Assembly: GCF_003259155.1 (NCBI RefSeq)
Contig: NZ_QGMQ01000001.1
Location: 310,001-374,000 of the forward strand
Direction of reading: 5' to 3'
Length of the DNA: 64,000 bases
Source of the DNA: Marinimicrobium alkaliphilum
GTDB lineage: Bacteria; Pseudomonadota; Gammaproteobacteria; Pseudomonadales; Cellvibrionaceae
Shown here: positions 56,450 to 64,000 of the stretch, piece after piece
Layout of the letters: the number at the start of each line of letters is the position of its first letter
Position numbering within the stretch: the first letter of the stretch is position 1
Position numbers and translations under genes: made by a program
The notes under the pieces: generated by a model
Told to the model about the DNA's origin: nothing
The model's input: only the letters and a program-made list of their open reading frames with translations
The model's database searches: none

Positions 56450-57343
56450 ATGACAACGAAGGTCAAAAAAGCCGTCATACCGGTGGCGGGTCTGGGTACC
56501 CGGATGCTGCCGGCGACCAAGGCCATCCCCAAGGAAATGCTCCCGGTGGTCGACCGCCCGCTGATTCAATACGTGATTGAAGAAGCGGCGGCGGCGGGTA
56601 TCAAGGAAATCGTACTGGTCACCCACGCCAGTAAGAACTCCATTGAGAACCACTTCGACACCAGTTTCGAACTCGAAGCCCAACTGGAGTCGCGCCTGAA
56701 GCGCTCGCTGCTGGAAGAGGTGCGCTCCATTACCCCCAGGGGTCTGACGGTGATCTCCGTGCGCCAGTCCGAGGCCAAGGGGCTGGGGCACGCGATTCTG
56801 TGTGCCAAATCAGTTGTAGGCGATGAGCCCTTTGCGGTCCTGTTGCCGGATGTACTGGTGGACAAGTACGAGTGCAACATGCGTGAAGACAATCTGGCGG
56901 GGATGACCCGGCGCTTTGAAGAGACCGGTCACAGTCAGATTCTGGTGGAGCGGGTGCCCGAAGATCAGGTCGACAAATACGGCGTCGTGGACTGCTCCGG
57001 CGCCAGTGTCGAGCCAGGGCAGGCCGCCCCGATTGCGGCCATGGTGGAGAAGCCCCCGGTCGAGGATGCACCCTCCGATATGGCCATTGTGGGTCGCTAC
57101 GTACTCTCCCGGCATACCTGGGATCTGCTTGCCAAGACCCAGCCCGGTGCCGGCGATGAGATCCAGTTGACCGACGCTCTGGACGCTCTGTTGCTGGATG
57201 AAACCGTGGATGCGTACCGCTTGGTTGGCCGCAGTCACGACTGTGGCTCCAAGCTGGGCTATATGGAGGCCAACGTCGATTACGCCTGTCGTCACCCGGA
57301 GCTGGGCGACGCGTTTCAGTCCTTCCTGAAGACCCGCAATTAG
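56450..57343 (+). CDS. galU: GalU, UTP-glucose-1-phosphate uridylyltransferase
   Basis: 297 aa nucleotidyltransferase beginning with [26 protein letters not shown] and carrying VEKPP and QLTDAL motifs. Makes UDP-glucose. It directly follows the phosphomannomutase, suggesting a sugar-nucleotide pair, and ends before the rpsA leader. Confidence 0.96.
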   Translation: MTTKVKKAVIPVAGLGTRMLPATKAIPKEMLPVVDRPLIQYVIEEAAAAGIKEIVLVTHASKNSIENHFDTSFELEAQLESRLKRSLLEEVRSITPRGLTVISVRQSEAKGLGHAILCAKSVVGDEPFAVLLPDVLVDKYECNMREDNLAGMTRRFEETGHSQILVERVPEDQVDKYGVVDCSGASVEPGQAAPIAAMVEKPPVEDAPSDMAIVGRYVLSRHTWDLLAKTQPGAGDEIQLTDALDALLLDETVDAYRLVGRSHDCGSKLGYMEANVDYACRHPELGDAFQSFLKTRN

Positions 57344-57385
57344 CTTGATTCCCGCCTGAATATCTGGTAGCCTGCCGCGCTTGCT

Positions 57386-57420
57386 TAAACCTCTATCGGT
57401 TCAGCCGATTCAGGGGTTTA
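57386..57420 (+). terminator. Hairpin between galU and rpsA
   Basis: TAAACC... pairs with ...GGTTTA with an inner ATCGG/CCGAT stem. It lies about 45 bp after galU and may terminate it or form part of the rpsA leader. Few U residues follow. Confidence 0.4.
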
Positions 57421-57480
57421 GCGGCGGCGGCGGTCACCAGAGCCAGCATTTGTGGTACCTCTCGCCGATAGTTCACTGAC

Positions 57481-57500
57481 CCGTACGACTGGCAGTACGG
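57481..57500 (+). promoter_or_regulatory. Second hairpin in the rpsA leader
   Basis: CCGTAC and GTACGG pair around an 8-base loop about 60 bp before the rpsA start. Leader hairpins are used for S1 autocontrol in E. coli; whether this one acts that way is only inferred. Confidence 0.35.
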
Positions 57501-57562
57501 ATGTCGGGTGTCGCGCACTCAACCCTAACCGCCGCGGCCCCGCACGACTGAAGGTAGCCTTG

Positions 57563-59242
57563 ATGAGCATGAGCGAAAGTTTTGCTGAGTTATTTGAAGA
57601 GAGTTTAAAGACCGTTGAGATGGTGCCCGGCACTATCGTTACCGGTGTAGTTATTGACGTTGATAAAGACTGGGTCACCGTACACGCTGGCCTCAAGTCT
57701 GAAGGCGTTATCCCTGCCGAGCAGTTCCGCGATGAAAATGGCGAAGTCACACTGCAGGTGGGTGATGAGGTTCAAGTGGCCCTGGAAACCGTGGAAGACG
57801 GTTTCGGTGAGACCCGCCTGTCCCGTGAAAAAGCTCGTCGTCTGGAGGCCTGGAAGGTTCTGGAAGCAGCACACACTGCTGACGAAGTTGTTAAAGGTGT
57901 TATCAACGGTAAGGTCAAAGGCGGCTTTACTGTGGACGTTTCCGGCATTCGCGCTTTCCTGCCCGGCTCTCTGGTGGATGTGCGCCCGGTTCGCGAAACG
58001 GCTCACCTCGAAGGCAAAGACCTGGAGTTCAAAGTCATCAAGCTCGACCAGAAGCGCAACAACGTGGTGGTATCGCGTCGCGCTGTTCTGGAGCAAGCCA
58101 ACTCGGCCGAACGCGAAGAGTTGCTGGCTACCCTGCAAGAAGGTATGGCAGTTAAAGGTATCGTCAAGAACCTCACCGATTACGGTGCCTTCGTTGACCT
58201 GGGCGGCGTAGATGGCCTGCTGCACATTACCGATATGGCCTGGAAGCGCATTAAGCATCCGAGCGAAATCGTCAATGTCGGCGACGAGATCGACGTCAAG
58301 GTTCTGAAATTCGATCGCGAGCGCAACCGTGTGTCTCTGGGTCTGAAGCAACTGGGCGAAGATCCCTGGGTACAAATCACTACCCGTTACCCGGAAGGTG
58401 CCCGCGTCAAGGCTACCGTCACCAATCTGACCGACTACGGCTGCTTTGCCGAGCTGGAAGAGGGTGTTGAAGGTCTGGTGCACGTTTCTGAAATGGATTG
58501 GACCAACAAGAACATCCACCCGTCCAAGGTTGTTCAAGTGGGCGACGAAGTGGAAGTGATGATCCTGGATATCGACGAAGAGCGTCGTCGTATTTCCCTG
58601 GGCATGAAACAGTGCCAGGAAAATCCCTGGGATGCCTTCGCGCGTACCTGGGCCAAGGGCGACAAGATCTCCGGTAAGATCAAGTCCATCACCGATTTCG
58701 GTATCTTTATCGGTCTGGAAGGCGGCATCGACGGTCTGGTTCACTTGTCCGACATCTCCTGGCAGGAAGCTGGCGAAGAAGCCGTACGCAAGTACAAGAA
58801 AGGCGACGAGCTGGAAACCGTTGTTCTGGCGATTGACCCCGAGCGCGAGCGTATCTCTCTGGGCATCAAGCAGCTGGAAACCGATCCGTTCTCTGAGTAT
58901 GTTGCCGTTAACGACAAAGGCACCATCGTCAAAGGTGTGGTCAAGGAAGTAGAGGCGAAAGCCGCGATCATCACTTTGGCTGACGACGTTGAAGCGACCC
59001 TGAAGGCCTCTGAGCTGAGCCGCGAGAAGGTGGAAGACGCCCGCAACGTGCTCAAAGAAGGCGATGAAGTGGAAGCCAAGATCGTGGCTGTGGATCGCAA
59101 GAACCGCAACATCAGCCTGTCGGTCAAGTCCAAAGACGTGGAAGACGAGAAGGTTGCTGTGAAAGATCACAAGCAGTCTGATCAGCCTTCGCCGACCACT
59201 CTGGGTGACCTGATCAAGGCCCAGATGGAAAGCCAGGACTAA
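57563..59242 (+). CDS. rpsA: RpsA, ribosomal protein S1
   Basis: 559 aa from ATG 57563, with AAGG 8 bp upstream; ATG 57569 ([13 protein letters not shown]) is an alternative giving 557 aa as in E. coli. Six S1 RNA-binding repeats are visible. Unwinds and recruits mRNA on the 30S subunit. Codon use is strongly biased, as expected for a highly expressed gene. Confidence 0.97.
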   Translation: MSMSESFAELFEESLKTVEMVPGTIVTGVVIDVDKDWVTVHAGLKSEGVIPAEQFRDENGEVTLQVGDEVQVALETVEDGFGETRLSREKARRLEAWKVLEAAHTADEVVKGVINGKVKGGFTVDVSGIRAFLPGSLVDVRPVRETAHLEGKDLEFKVIKLDQKRNNVVVSRRAVLEQANSAEREELLATLQEGMAVKGIVKNLTDYGAFVDLGGVDGLLHITDMAWKRIKHPSEIVNVGDEIDVKVLKFDRERNRVSLGLKQLGEDPWVQITTRYPEGARVKATVTNLTDYGCFAELEEGVEGLVHVSEMDWTNKNIHPSKVVQVGDEVEVMILDIDEERRRISLGMKQCQENPWDAFARTWAKGDKISGKIKSITDFGIFIGLEGGIDGLVHLSDISWQEAGEEAVRKYKKGDELETVVLAIDPERERISLGIKQLETDPFSEYVAVNDKGTIVKGVVKEVEAKAAIITLADDVEATLKASELSREKVEDARNVLKEGDEVEAKIVAVDRKNRNISLSVKSKDVEDEKVAVKDHKQSDQPSPTTLGDLIKAQMESQD

Positions 59243-59256
59243 GTTCTACCGCCAAA

Positions 59257-59272
59257 CCCCGCCTAGGCGGGG
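59257..59272 (+). other. 16-bp perfect palindrome after rpsA
   Basis: CCCCGCCTAGGCGGGG, self-complementary, just before the strong terminator. May help mRNA end stability. Confidence 0.5.
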
Positions 59273-59280
59273 AATGACAC

Positions 59281-59308
59281 AAAAAACGCGCCTTCGGGCG
59301 CGTTTTTT
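59281..59308 (+). terminator. Intrinsic terminator of rpsA
   Basis: AAAAAACGCGCC pairs with GGCGCGTTTTTT around a TTCG tetraloop. Classic rho-independent terminator, likely bidirectional. Confidence 0.93.
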
Positions 59309-59468
59309 GTTGTCTGGCGGTTGATTTTGTCTCAGTTTTCATTTCCGCGCCCCTTGCACCTCGGGGGATGACGTTATAAGCTAACCTAAGTCCTTGAAAC
59401 TGGACGTAAATTGGCGCTTGAGGAAGTACGCCGATGGCTGAAATTTTCTAACAACTAGAGTGCAGGCC

Positions 59469-59759
59469 ATGACCAAATCGGAACTGATTGAGTACATCGC
59501 GGAAAAGCAGGATCATCTTCCCGTCAAGGACATTGAGCTGGCGGTCAAGTTGATTCTTGAGCATATGTCAGATGTACTGGCCACCGGGGGACGCATCGAA
59601 ATTCGCGGTTTTGGCAGCTTCTCGCTGCATTACCGGGCACCGCGTATGGGGCGCAACCCAAAGACCGGTGCCACGGTGGAGCTTCCGGGTAAGCACGTTC
59701 CTCATTTCAAGCCTGGCAAGGAAATGCGCGACCGGGTGAATGAAAGCCTGAAATCCTGA
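59469..59759 (+). CDS. ihfB: IhfB, integration host factor beta subunit
   Basis: 96 aa from ATG 59469 ([11 protein letters not shown]). HU/IHF fold with [20 protein letters not shown] and GRNPKTG arm. Bends DNA and, with sigma-54 promoters such as those here, often aids activator contact. Position after rpsA is conserved in gammaproteobacteria. Confidence 0.96.
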   Translation: MTKSELIEYIAEKQDHLPVKDIELAVKLILEHMSDVLATGGRIEIRGFGSFSLHYRAPRMGRNPKTGATVELPGKHVPHFKPGKEMRDRVNESLKS

Positions 59760-59797
59760 TCACTGACGGCTCTGACGGGCCAGCAGGTGTGTACTTC

Positions 59798-60097
59798 ATG
59801 AAGCAATTCTTATTCTGGGGCAAACTGGTCGTGGCCGCGCTCGCCTTGATCCTCGGCGCCTGGTTTGCCTTCGAAAACAACCAGCCCGCTCAGGTATGGC
59901 TGTTTGGCAGCGCGCTGCCCGAGTTTCGTCTGGGCTTCTGGCTTTTGGCCTTTTTGTTCCTGGGTACCCTCGTGGGTTTGCTGCTGGGAAGCTGGGCGGC
60001 CTGGCGCGTGCACCGTAGACTCAAGGCCCGAGAGCGGCAATTGGCTTTTTGCGAGCGCCAGCTGGAAAAGCTGGGCAACCGCTCGCTGAGGGATTGA
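59798..60097 (+). CDS. lapA: LapA (DUF1049), LPS assembly membrane protein
   Basis: 99 aa from ATG 59798 with AGG about 10 bp upstream; GTG 59789 is an alternative. Two membrane helices (about 7-25 and 42-66) and a basic, coiled C-terminal tail. Partner of LapB in control of LpxC. Followed 4 bp later by lapB. Confidence 0.91.
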   Translation: MKQFLFWGKLVVAALALILGAWFAFENNQPAQVWLFGSALPEFRLGFWLLAFLFLGTLVGLLLGSWAAWRVHRRLKARERQLAFCERQLEKLGNRSLRD

Positions 60098-60101
60098 GGG
60101 T

Positions 60102-61283
60102 ATGGACGGCCTCGGGCTGCTGGTACTGCTGATTGCGACGCTGGCGGCAGGCCTGTTTCTGGGCTGGCGTGCCCGCGAGCGGTTTCGGCGCGGCTTCCAG
60201 CCCTTTGCCAGTAGCTATTTTCAAGGACTGAACTATCTTCTCAATGAACAGGTCGACGCCTCTGTCGATGCCTTTATCGATTCCCTGGAAGTCTCGCCGG
60301 AAACCCTCGATACCCACCTGGCACTCGGTAACCTGCTGCGTCGCAAAGGCGAGGTGGCCAAAGCCATCAAGATCCATCAGAATTTGTTGTCACGTCCTAG
60401 TCTGGGTCTGGAGCATATGCATCAGGCCCAGCTGGAACTCGCGCGCGACTTTATCAAAGCGGGTCTGCTCGATCGCGCTGAAGGCCTACTGCACGAGTTG
60501 ACCGAGTCCTCTGCCGAGTACCGGGCCGACGCCCTGGAGCATCTGATCGAGATTTACCAGGATGAGCGCGAGTGGGACAAGGCCGTGAAGGCGGCGGAGC
60601 AGTTGCTGGGACGACGGCAGAATAAGAACTACCAGTGGTTGTCGGTGGCGGCCGGCCACTTTTGTTGTGAAATGGCTCAGGCCTACCGCGACAACAACGA
60701 TATTCTCAACGCCAGGCGTTTACTCAAGCAGGCGTTGCAGTATGACCGCAGCTCGGTCCGTGCCCTGATGGACTGGGCAGCGTTGGAGTTGCAACAGCAG
60801 GAATACCGGGAGGCTCGGCGTCTGCTCCAGCGGGTGCCTTCTCAGGATCCCGATACCATTCCGGAACTCTTGCCGTTGCTGCGTGAGCTCTATTGGCATC
60901 AAGGCGACCAGATCGGGTTGTTCCGTTACCTGAGCGAGCTGCAGGAGCAGCACCCTAGTGCTTCGCTGGTGATTGAGCTGGCGGATGGCCTGCAGCAGCG
61001 TGAAGGCGAGATGGCTGCTCAAGCGTACATTACCGAGCAGCTTCGGCGACGACCTTCGCTCAAGGTGCTGGCGCGCTTGGTGGAATCGCATTTGCAGTTT
61101 TCCGAGGGGCGTGCCCGGGAGAACCTTTTGTTGCTCAAGAGCCTGCTCGATCAGGTCCTTGCGGCCAAGCCCGGGTATTGCTGCTCGCAGTGTGGCTTTA
61201 CCGGCAATCAGTTGCATTGGTTGTGTCCGAGCTGCAAAAGCTGGGGTACTATCAAAGCGATTCGCGGAGTGGAAGGCGAATAG
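60102..61283 (+). CDS. lapB: LapB, LPS assembly TPR protein
   Basis: 393 aa. N-terminal membrane anchor (about 3-20), TPR repeats through residue 340, and a C-terminal rubredoxin-like metal knuckle (CSQCGF...CPSCKSW) needed for function in E. coli LapB. It controls LpxC breakdown by FtsH. Normal length for the family (389 aa). Confidence 0.95.
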   Translation: MDGLGLLVLLIATLAAGLFLGWRARERFRRGFQPFASSYFQGLNYLLNEQVDASVDAFIDSLEVSPETLDTHLALGNLLRRKGEVAKAIKIHQNLLSRPSLGLEHMHQAQLELARDFIKAGLLDRAEGLLHELTESSAEYRADALEHLIEIYQDEREWDKAVKAAEQLLGRRQNKNYQWLSVAAGHFCCEMAQAYRDNNDILNARRLLKQALQYDRSSVRALMDWAALELQQQEYREARRLLQRVPSQDPDTIPELLPLLRELYWHQGDQIGLFRYLSELQEQHPSASLVIELADGLQQREGEMAAQAYITEQLRRRPSLKVLARLVESHLQFSEGRARENLLLLKSLLDQVLAAKPGYCCSQCGFTGNQLHWLCPSCKSWGTIKAIRGVEGE

Positions 61284-61357
61284 CGACTTCTCCGTGGCAG
61301 GGGCAGGGCAGTTTCGATACACTGGCTCGAAGCCAACAAACAAATACCCCGACTATC

Positions 61358-61558
61358 ATGACGATTGAACAGTTTGAGACCTGGTCGCTGATTCTTGGAA
61401 TCGGTGGCCTCATCGCCTTTATGGCGTTTATCATGTGGGACCTGGCGCGCGAGTCCAAGGCGGGCCGGTTTGGGACGTTTATCCTCTTTACCGCCCTCGG
61501 GCTGGGTTTGCTGGGTTTCGTCATCAAGACAGTTCTGGTGGAAGTGATTAACAAATAA
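61358..61558 (+). CDS. DUF2788 small membrane protein
   Basis: 66 aa from ATG 61358. Two membrane helices (about 9-28 and 41-60) joined by DLARESKAGRFGTF. Matches the pattern of the DUF2788 family; function unknown. No strong ribosome site is visible. Confidence 0.75.
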   Translation: MTIEQFETWSLILGIGGLIAFMAFIMWDLARESKAGRFGTFILFTALGLGLLGFVIKTVLVEVINK

Positions 61559-61606
61559 CCGTATAGCGCCTTTGTCCGGGTGCAGAACGGCAATAGAGTG
61601 GCCGCT

Positions 61607-63811
61607 ATGTTTCAACTCTTTATTCCCGGTTCCAAGGTGCAGAAAGATCGCCAGATTATGCGCGATACCGACGCCCGGGTTGCCAAATACAGCCGTCGTG
61701 GGCTGATTGTCAATTTCCTGGTTTTTATTCTTGCCCTGGCGTTTGGCGATTTCTATCAGAAGCAGCCTACCCTCGCGATTGTTCTGGTGACAGGCTTGCT
61801 CTTGCTGACGCTGCTGCGCGGTTATTTTCTGTTCCGGTTCGATACGCTCTACGCTCGAGCCCCCGGGCGCTGGCGCAACCAGTATTTCATCGCCTCCTGC
61901 CTGGGAGCCGCCTGGTGGAGCTTTATTCTGGTCAGCCTCACGTGGTCCGAGGGAATGCGTGACGAGACACTGATCATGTGGCTGTACACGGTGGTGTTTT
62001 ACTCCAGCGTGGCCAACGTCTTTGCGCCTTACCGGCGATTTCTGACCATTTACCTGTTTATCGGTCAGGTGCCTGCGGCGGTTACCGCGATCATGCTTGG
62101 CTATGTTGATGGTTACCTTTACGGCAGCATCATGCTGGTGTTCTATTTTATGCTGGCGCATCAAGCCAAGACCACCTCACAAACCTACTGGGAACGCCTC
62201 GAGGCCAACTACGCCTTGCGTGAGCGGGCCAAAGGGTTGGAGAATCAACAGCGCAGCTCCCTTGCGGCGATCGAGCTGAAGAATGAGTTCCTGGTCAACC
62301 TTGGGCATGAGTTTCGCTCTTCGCTCAATGATATTCTCGGTACCCTGGCTCTGGTGGATGAGAGTAAGCTTTCCGAGCGCGAGCGCGAGCTGCTGGCGAT
62401 GGCCAGCAAGGCCAGCGAGCGTCAGTTGGATCTGGTCAATAACGTGGTCGATTTTTCCAAGATCACGACCAAGTCTCTCGACCTCGATGAAACGGTATTT
62501 GATTTGCGTCGCCAGTTGGAGAAACTGGTTCAGGAGTTTTCACTGGAGGCACATCAGCAGGGTATCGAGCTCAACTACCTGTTTGATCCCGAATTACCCC
62601 AGCGTGTACGCGGCGACGCGGCGCGTATGGGGCAGGTATTGGGCACACTGCTCAGCCACAGCCTGAAATTTGCCAGTAGCGGTACGGTGCTGGTCGAAGC
62701 CAACTTCAATCAGGATCAGAGCGACAGCGGTGAGCTGCAGGTGGTTATCAGCGACTCGCGTCAGGGCCGGCATGCCGCGGACGATGGCCGTGATGACAGT
62801 CCGGATGAAACTCTGACCGGTATCGGCCTGGCGATCTGCAAGGGATTGGCCGAGTGTATGGGGGGGCGTGTTCACATTCAGGAGCGGCGTGACACCGGGA
62901 ATCGTATCGTCATCACCCTGGCGCTGGAAGTGGTGGCGCACGAGTTGAAAACCTTCGCCGAGGACGCCAGGCTGCGAGGCAAGCGTGTGTTGTTGGTGGA
63001 CCTGCCAGACACCATTGCCCAGGATATTGCCGATGAAATCGGGAATTGGGGTATGCAGAGTGCGCTGGTGGAAGGTTTTGATCAGGCGCTGGAGCACTTG
63101 CAGGCCAGTGAGAAAGCCCAGGAAGCCATCGATCTGGTGCTCATTTACAACAGGCTCAATAGCCTCAATGCGCTGGTGTTGTCCAAAGAACTGGCGACCC
63201 ACGATAGTTTTGGGGGGTTGCGTCAAGTTATTGCCATGAGCGTGCTTCAGCGGGATGCCGATGAAGTGCATGCGCACCTGCGGGATTACCCGCAGGTGAC
63301 CTGTATTGAAAAGCCCATTATGCGCAAGCGCTTGCACGATGTCATCGTACACCGACTGCTCCAGGATGCGGTGGGCGCCCCTCCGGAGCCGGAATCGGAA
63401 GAGGCTGAGACACCCAAACCGACCAGTGGTGGGCGGCGGGTGCTGTTGGTCGAGGAGCAGCGGGTCAGCCAGATGGTGCTCTCGGGAATGCTGAAAAAGC
63501 TGGGTTGCTATGTTCAGGTCAGCGCCAGCGGTAGTGAAGCGGTATCCATTGTGGAAAAAGACAAGTTCGACCTGGTGTTGATGGATTGCGACTTGCCCGA
63601 AGACGAAGGGCTTTCCTCCGCACGGGCCATTCGCGCCCTGGAAGCGGGCAGCGGGAACAAGCAACGCCTACCGGTGATTGCACTCAGTGGCCAGGGCGGG
63701 AGTGACGAGAAGTCCCGCTGCCTGGATGCGGGCATGGATGACCTGTTGGCCAAGCCTGTGCGCCTGGATGAGCTGTCGTCGCGCCTCAATCGTTGGTTGG
63801 CGGCGCGCTAG
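61607..63811 (+). CDS. Membrane hybrid histidine kinase with degraded ATP site
   Basis: 734 aa from ATG 61607 (GTG 61580 or 61598 possible). About six membrane helices (residues 30-185), HisKA with His234 (NLGHEFRSSLNDIL), then a HATPase whose N box reads TLLSHSLKF instead of NLLSNAxKF and whose G1 reads ISDSRQG instead of DNGxG; only GIGLAIC is normal. A divergent receiver-like domain (about 465-600) and a true receiver with Asp660 (LMDCDLPEDEG) follow. No Hpt. Likely impaired in ATP binding. Signal and partner unknown. Confidence 0.82.
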   Translation: MFQLFIPGSKVQKDRQIMRDTDARVAKYSRRGLIVNFLVFILALAFGDFYQKQPTLAIVLVTGLLLLTLLRGYFLFRFDTLYARAPGRWRNQYFIASCLGAAWWSFILVSLTWSEGMRDETLIMWLYTVVFYSSVANVFAPYRRFLTIYLFIGQVPAAVTAIMLGYVDGYLYGSIMLVFYFMLAHQAKTTSQTYWERLEANYALRERAKGLENQQRSSLAAIELKNEFLVNLGHEFRSSLNDILGTLALVDESKLSERERELLAMASKASERQLDLVNNVVDFSKITTKSLDLDETVFDLRRQLEKLVQEFSLEAHQQGIELNYLFDPELPQRVRGDAARMGQVLGTLLSHSLKFASSGTVLVEANFNQDQSDSGELQVVISDSRQGRHAADDGRDDSPDETLTGIGLAICKGLAECMGGRVHIQERRDTGNRIVITLALEVVAHELKTFAEDARLRGKRVLLVDLPDTIAQDIADEIGNWGMQSALVEGFDQALEHLQASEKAQEAIDLVLIYNRLNSLNALVLSKELATHDSFGGLRQVIAMSVLQRDADEVHAHLRDYPQVTCIEKPIMRKRLHDVIVHRLLQDAVGAPPEPESEEAETPKPTSGGRRVLLVEEQRVSQMVLSGMLKKLGCYVQVSASGSEAVSIVEKDKFDLVLMDCDLPEDEGLSSARAIRALEAGSGNKQRLPVIALSGQGGSDEKSRCLDAGMDDLLAKPVRLDELSSRLNRWLAAR

Positions 63812-63816
63812 GACAC

Positions 63817-64000
63817 TCAGCTGAAGTTGGCCCAGATCGGGCAGTGATCTGAGGGCTTTTCCATAGCGCGAATCGTATAGTCAATGCCGGCATCGGCACA
63901 GCGGCCGGCCAGTGCCTCGCTCGCCAGAATCAGGTCGATGCGCAGGCCGCGCTTGGGGTCATCTTCAAACCCGCGGCTGCGGTAGTCAAACCAGCTAAAA
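63817..64000 (-). CDS. xthA: XthA, exodeoxyribonuclease III (3' part only)
   Basis: Only the C-terminal ~61 residues are inside the window; the gene runs off the right edge. The visible protein [27 protein letters not shown] and KPSDHCPIW is the ExoIII/AP-endonuclease C-terminus, with the catalytic Asp-His of SDHCP. Convergent with the hybrid kinase, 5 bp apart. Confidence 0.93.
   Translation of the reverse strand, partial: FSWFDYRSRGFEDDPKRGLRIDLILASEALAGRCADAGIDYTIRAMEKPSDHCPIWANFS

Noticed and set aside
57605-59170. 521-codon open frame antisense to rpsA
   Set aside because: Shadow frame opposite a strongly codon-biased gene; composition unlike a real protein.

Overview
The window is a GC-rich gammaproteobacterial chromosome segment with Pseudomonas-type flagellar and housekeeping gene order. 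The protein flavour (FleQ/FleN/FlhF, MotC/MotD, a CheY with a TTG start, a TyrA-AroA fusion) points to a marine Pseudomonadales/Cellvibrionales relative such as Marinimicrobium, Microbulbifer or Saccharophagus. That placement is inferred from gene content and order only.

Region 1 (10-30692) is a polar-flagellum cluster: fleQ, fleSR, then an unusual pair (a BarA-like hybrid kinase and a REC-EAL-REC protein), fliEFGHIJ, an embedded HptB/HsbR/HsbA-type partner-switch module, fliK, fliLMNOPQR-flhB, flhA, flhF, fleN and fliA. Sites matching the sigma-54 consensus (GG-N10-GC) precede fleS, fliE, fliK, fliL and flhA. This fits the FleQ/FleR-driven flagellar hierarchy known from Pseudomonas. Region 2 (30841-39924) is the main chemotaxis operon: cheY, cheZ, cheA, cheB, motC, motD, a ParA/ParC-type ATPase, a ParP-like CheW protein, cheW and a DUF2802 protein.

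Region 3 (39989-43473, minus strand) holds yciK, mupP, ubiG and an amidohydrolase of the MTA/SAH deaminase family. Region 4 (43740-59765) is the conserved gyrA-pheA-tyrA/aroA-...-cmk-...-rpsA-ihfB block. It lacks serC and hisC at their Pseudomonas positions and has gained cysDN, a ComEA-like gene and pyrF before cmk, and cpsG-galU between cmk and rpsA. Region 5 is lapA, lapB, a DUF2788 protein, a hybrid kinase with a degraded ATP site, and the 3' end of xthA on the minus strand.

The most unusual feature is a family of six fold-back DNA elements in the three largest intergenic gaps (flhB-flhA, aroA-cysD, cysN-comEA). Each has a conserved hairpin-forming core flanked by a 21-28 bp near-perfect inverted repeat. 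The arm sequence is private to each copy while the core is shared. The elements always occur as pairs of opposite core orientation. Two of them carry a 57-nt internal module that is 54/57 identical but sits at different places in the core. No rRNA, tRNA, CRISPR array or recognisable transposase gene was seen.
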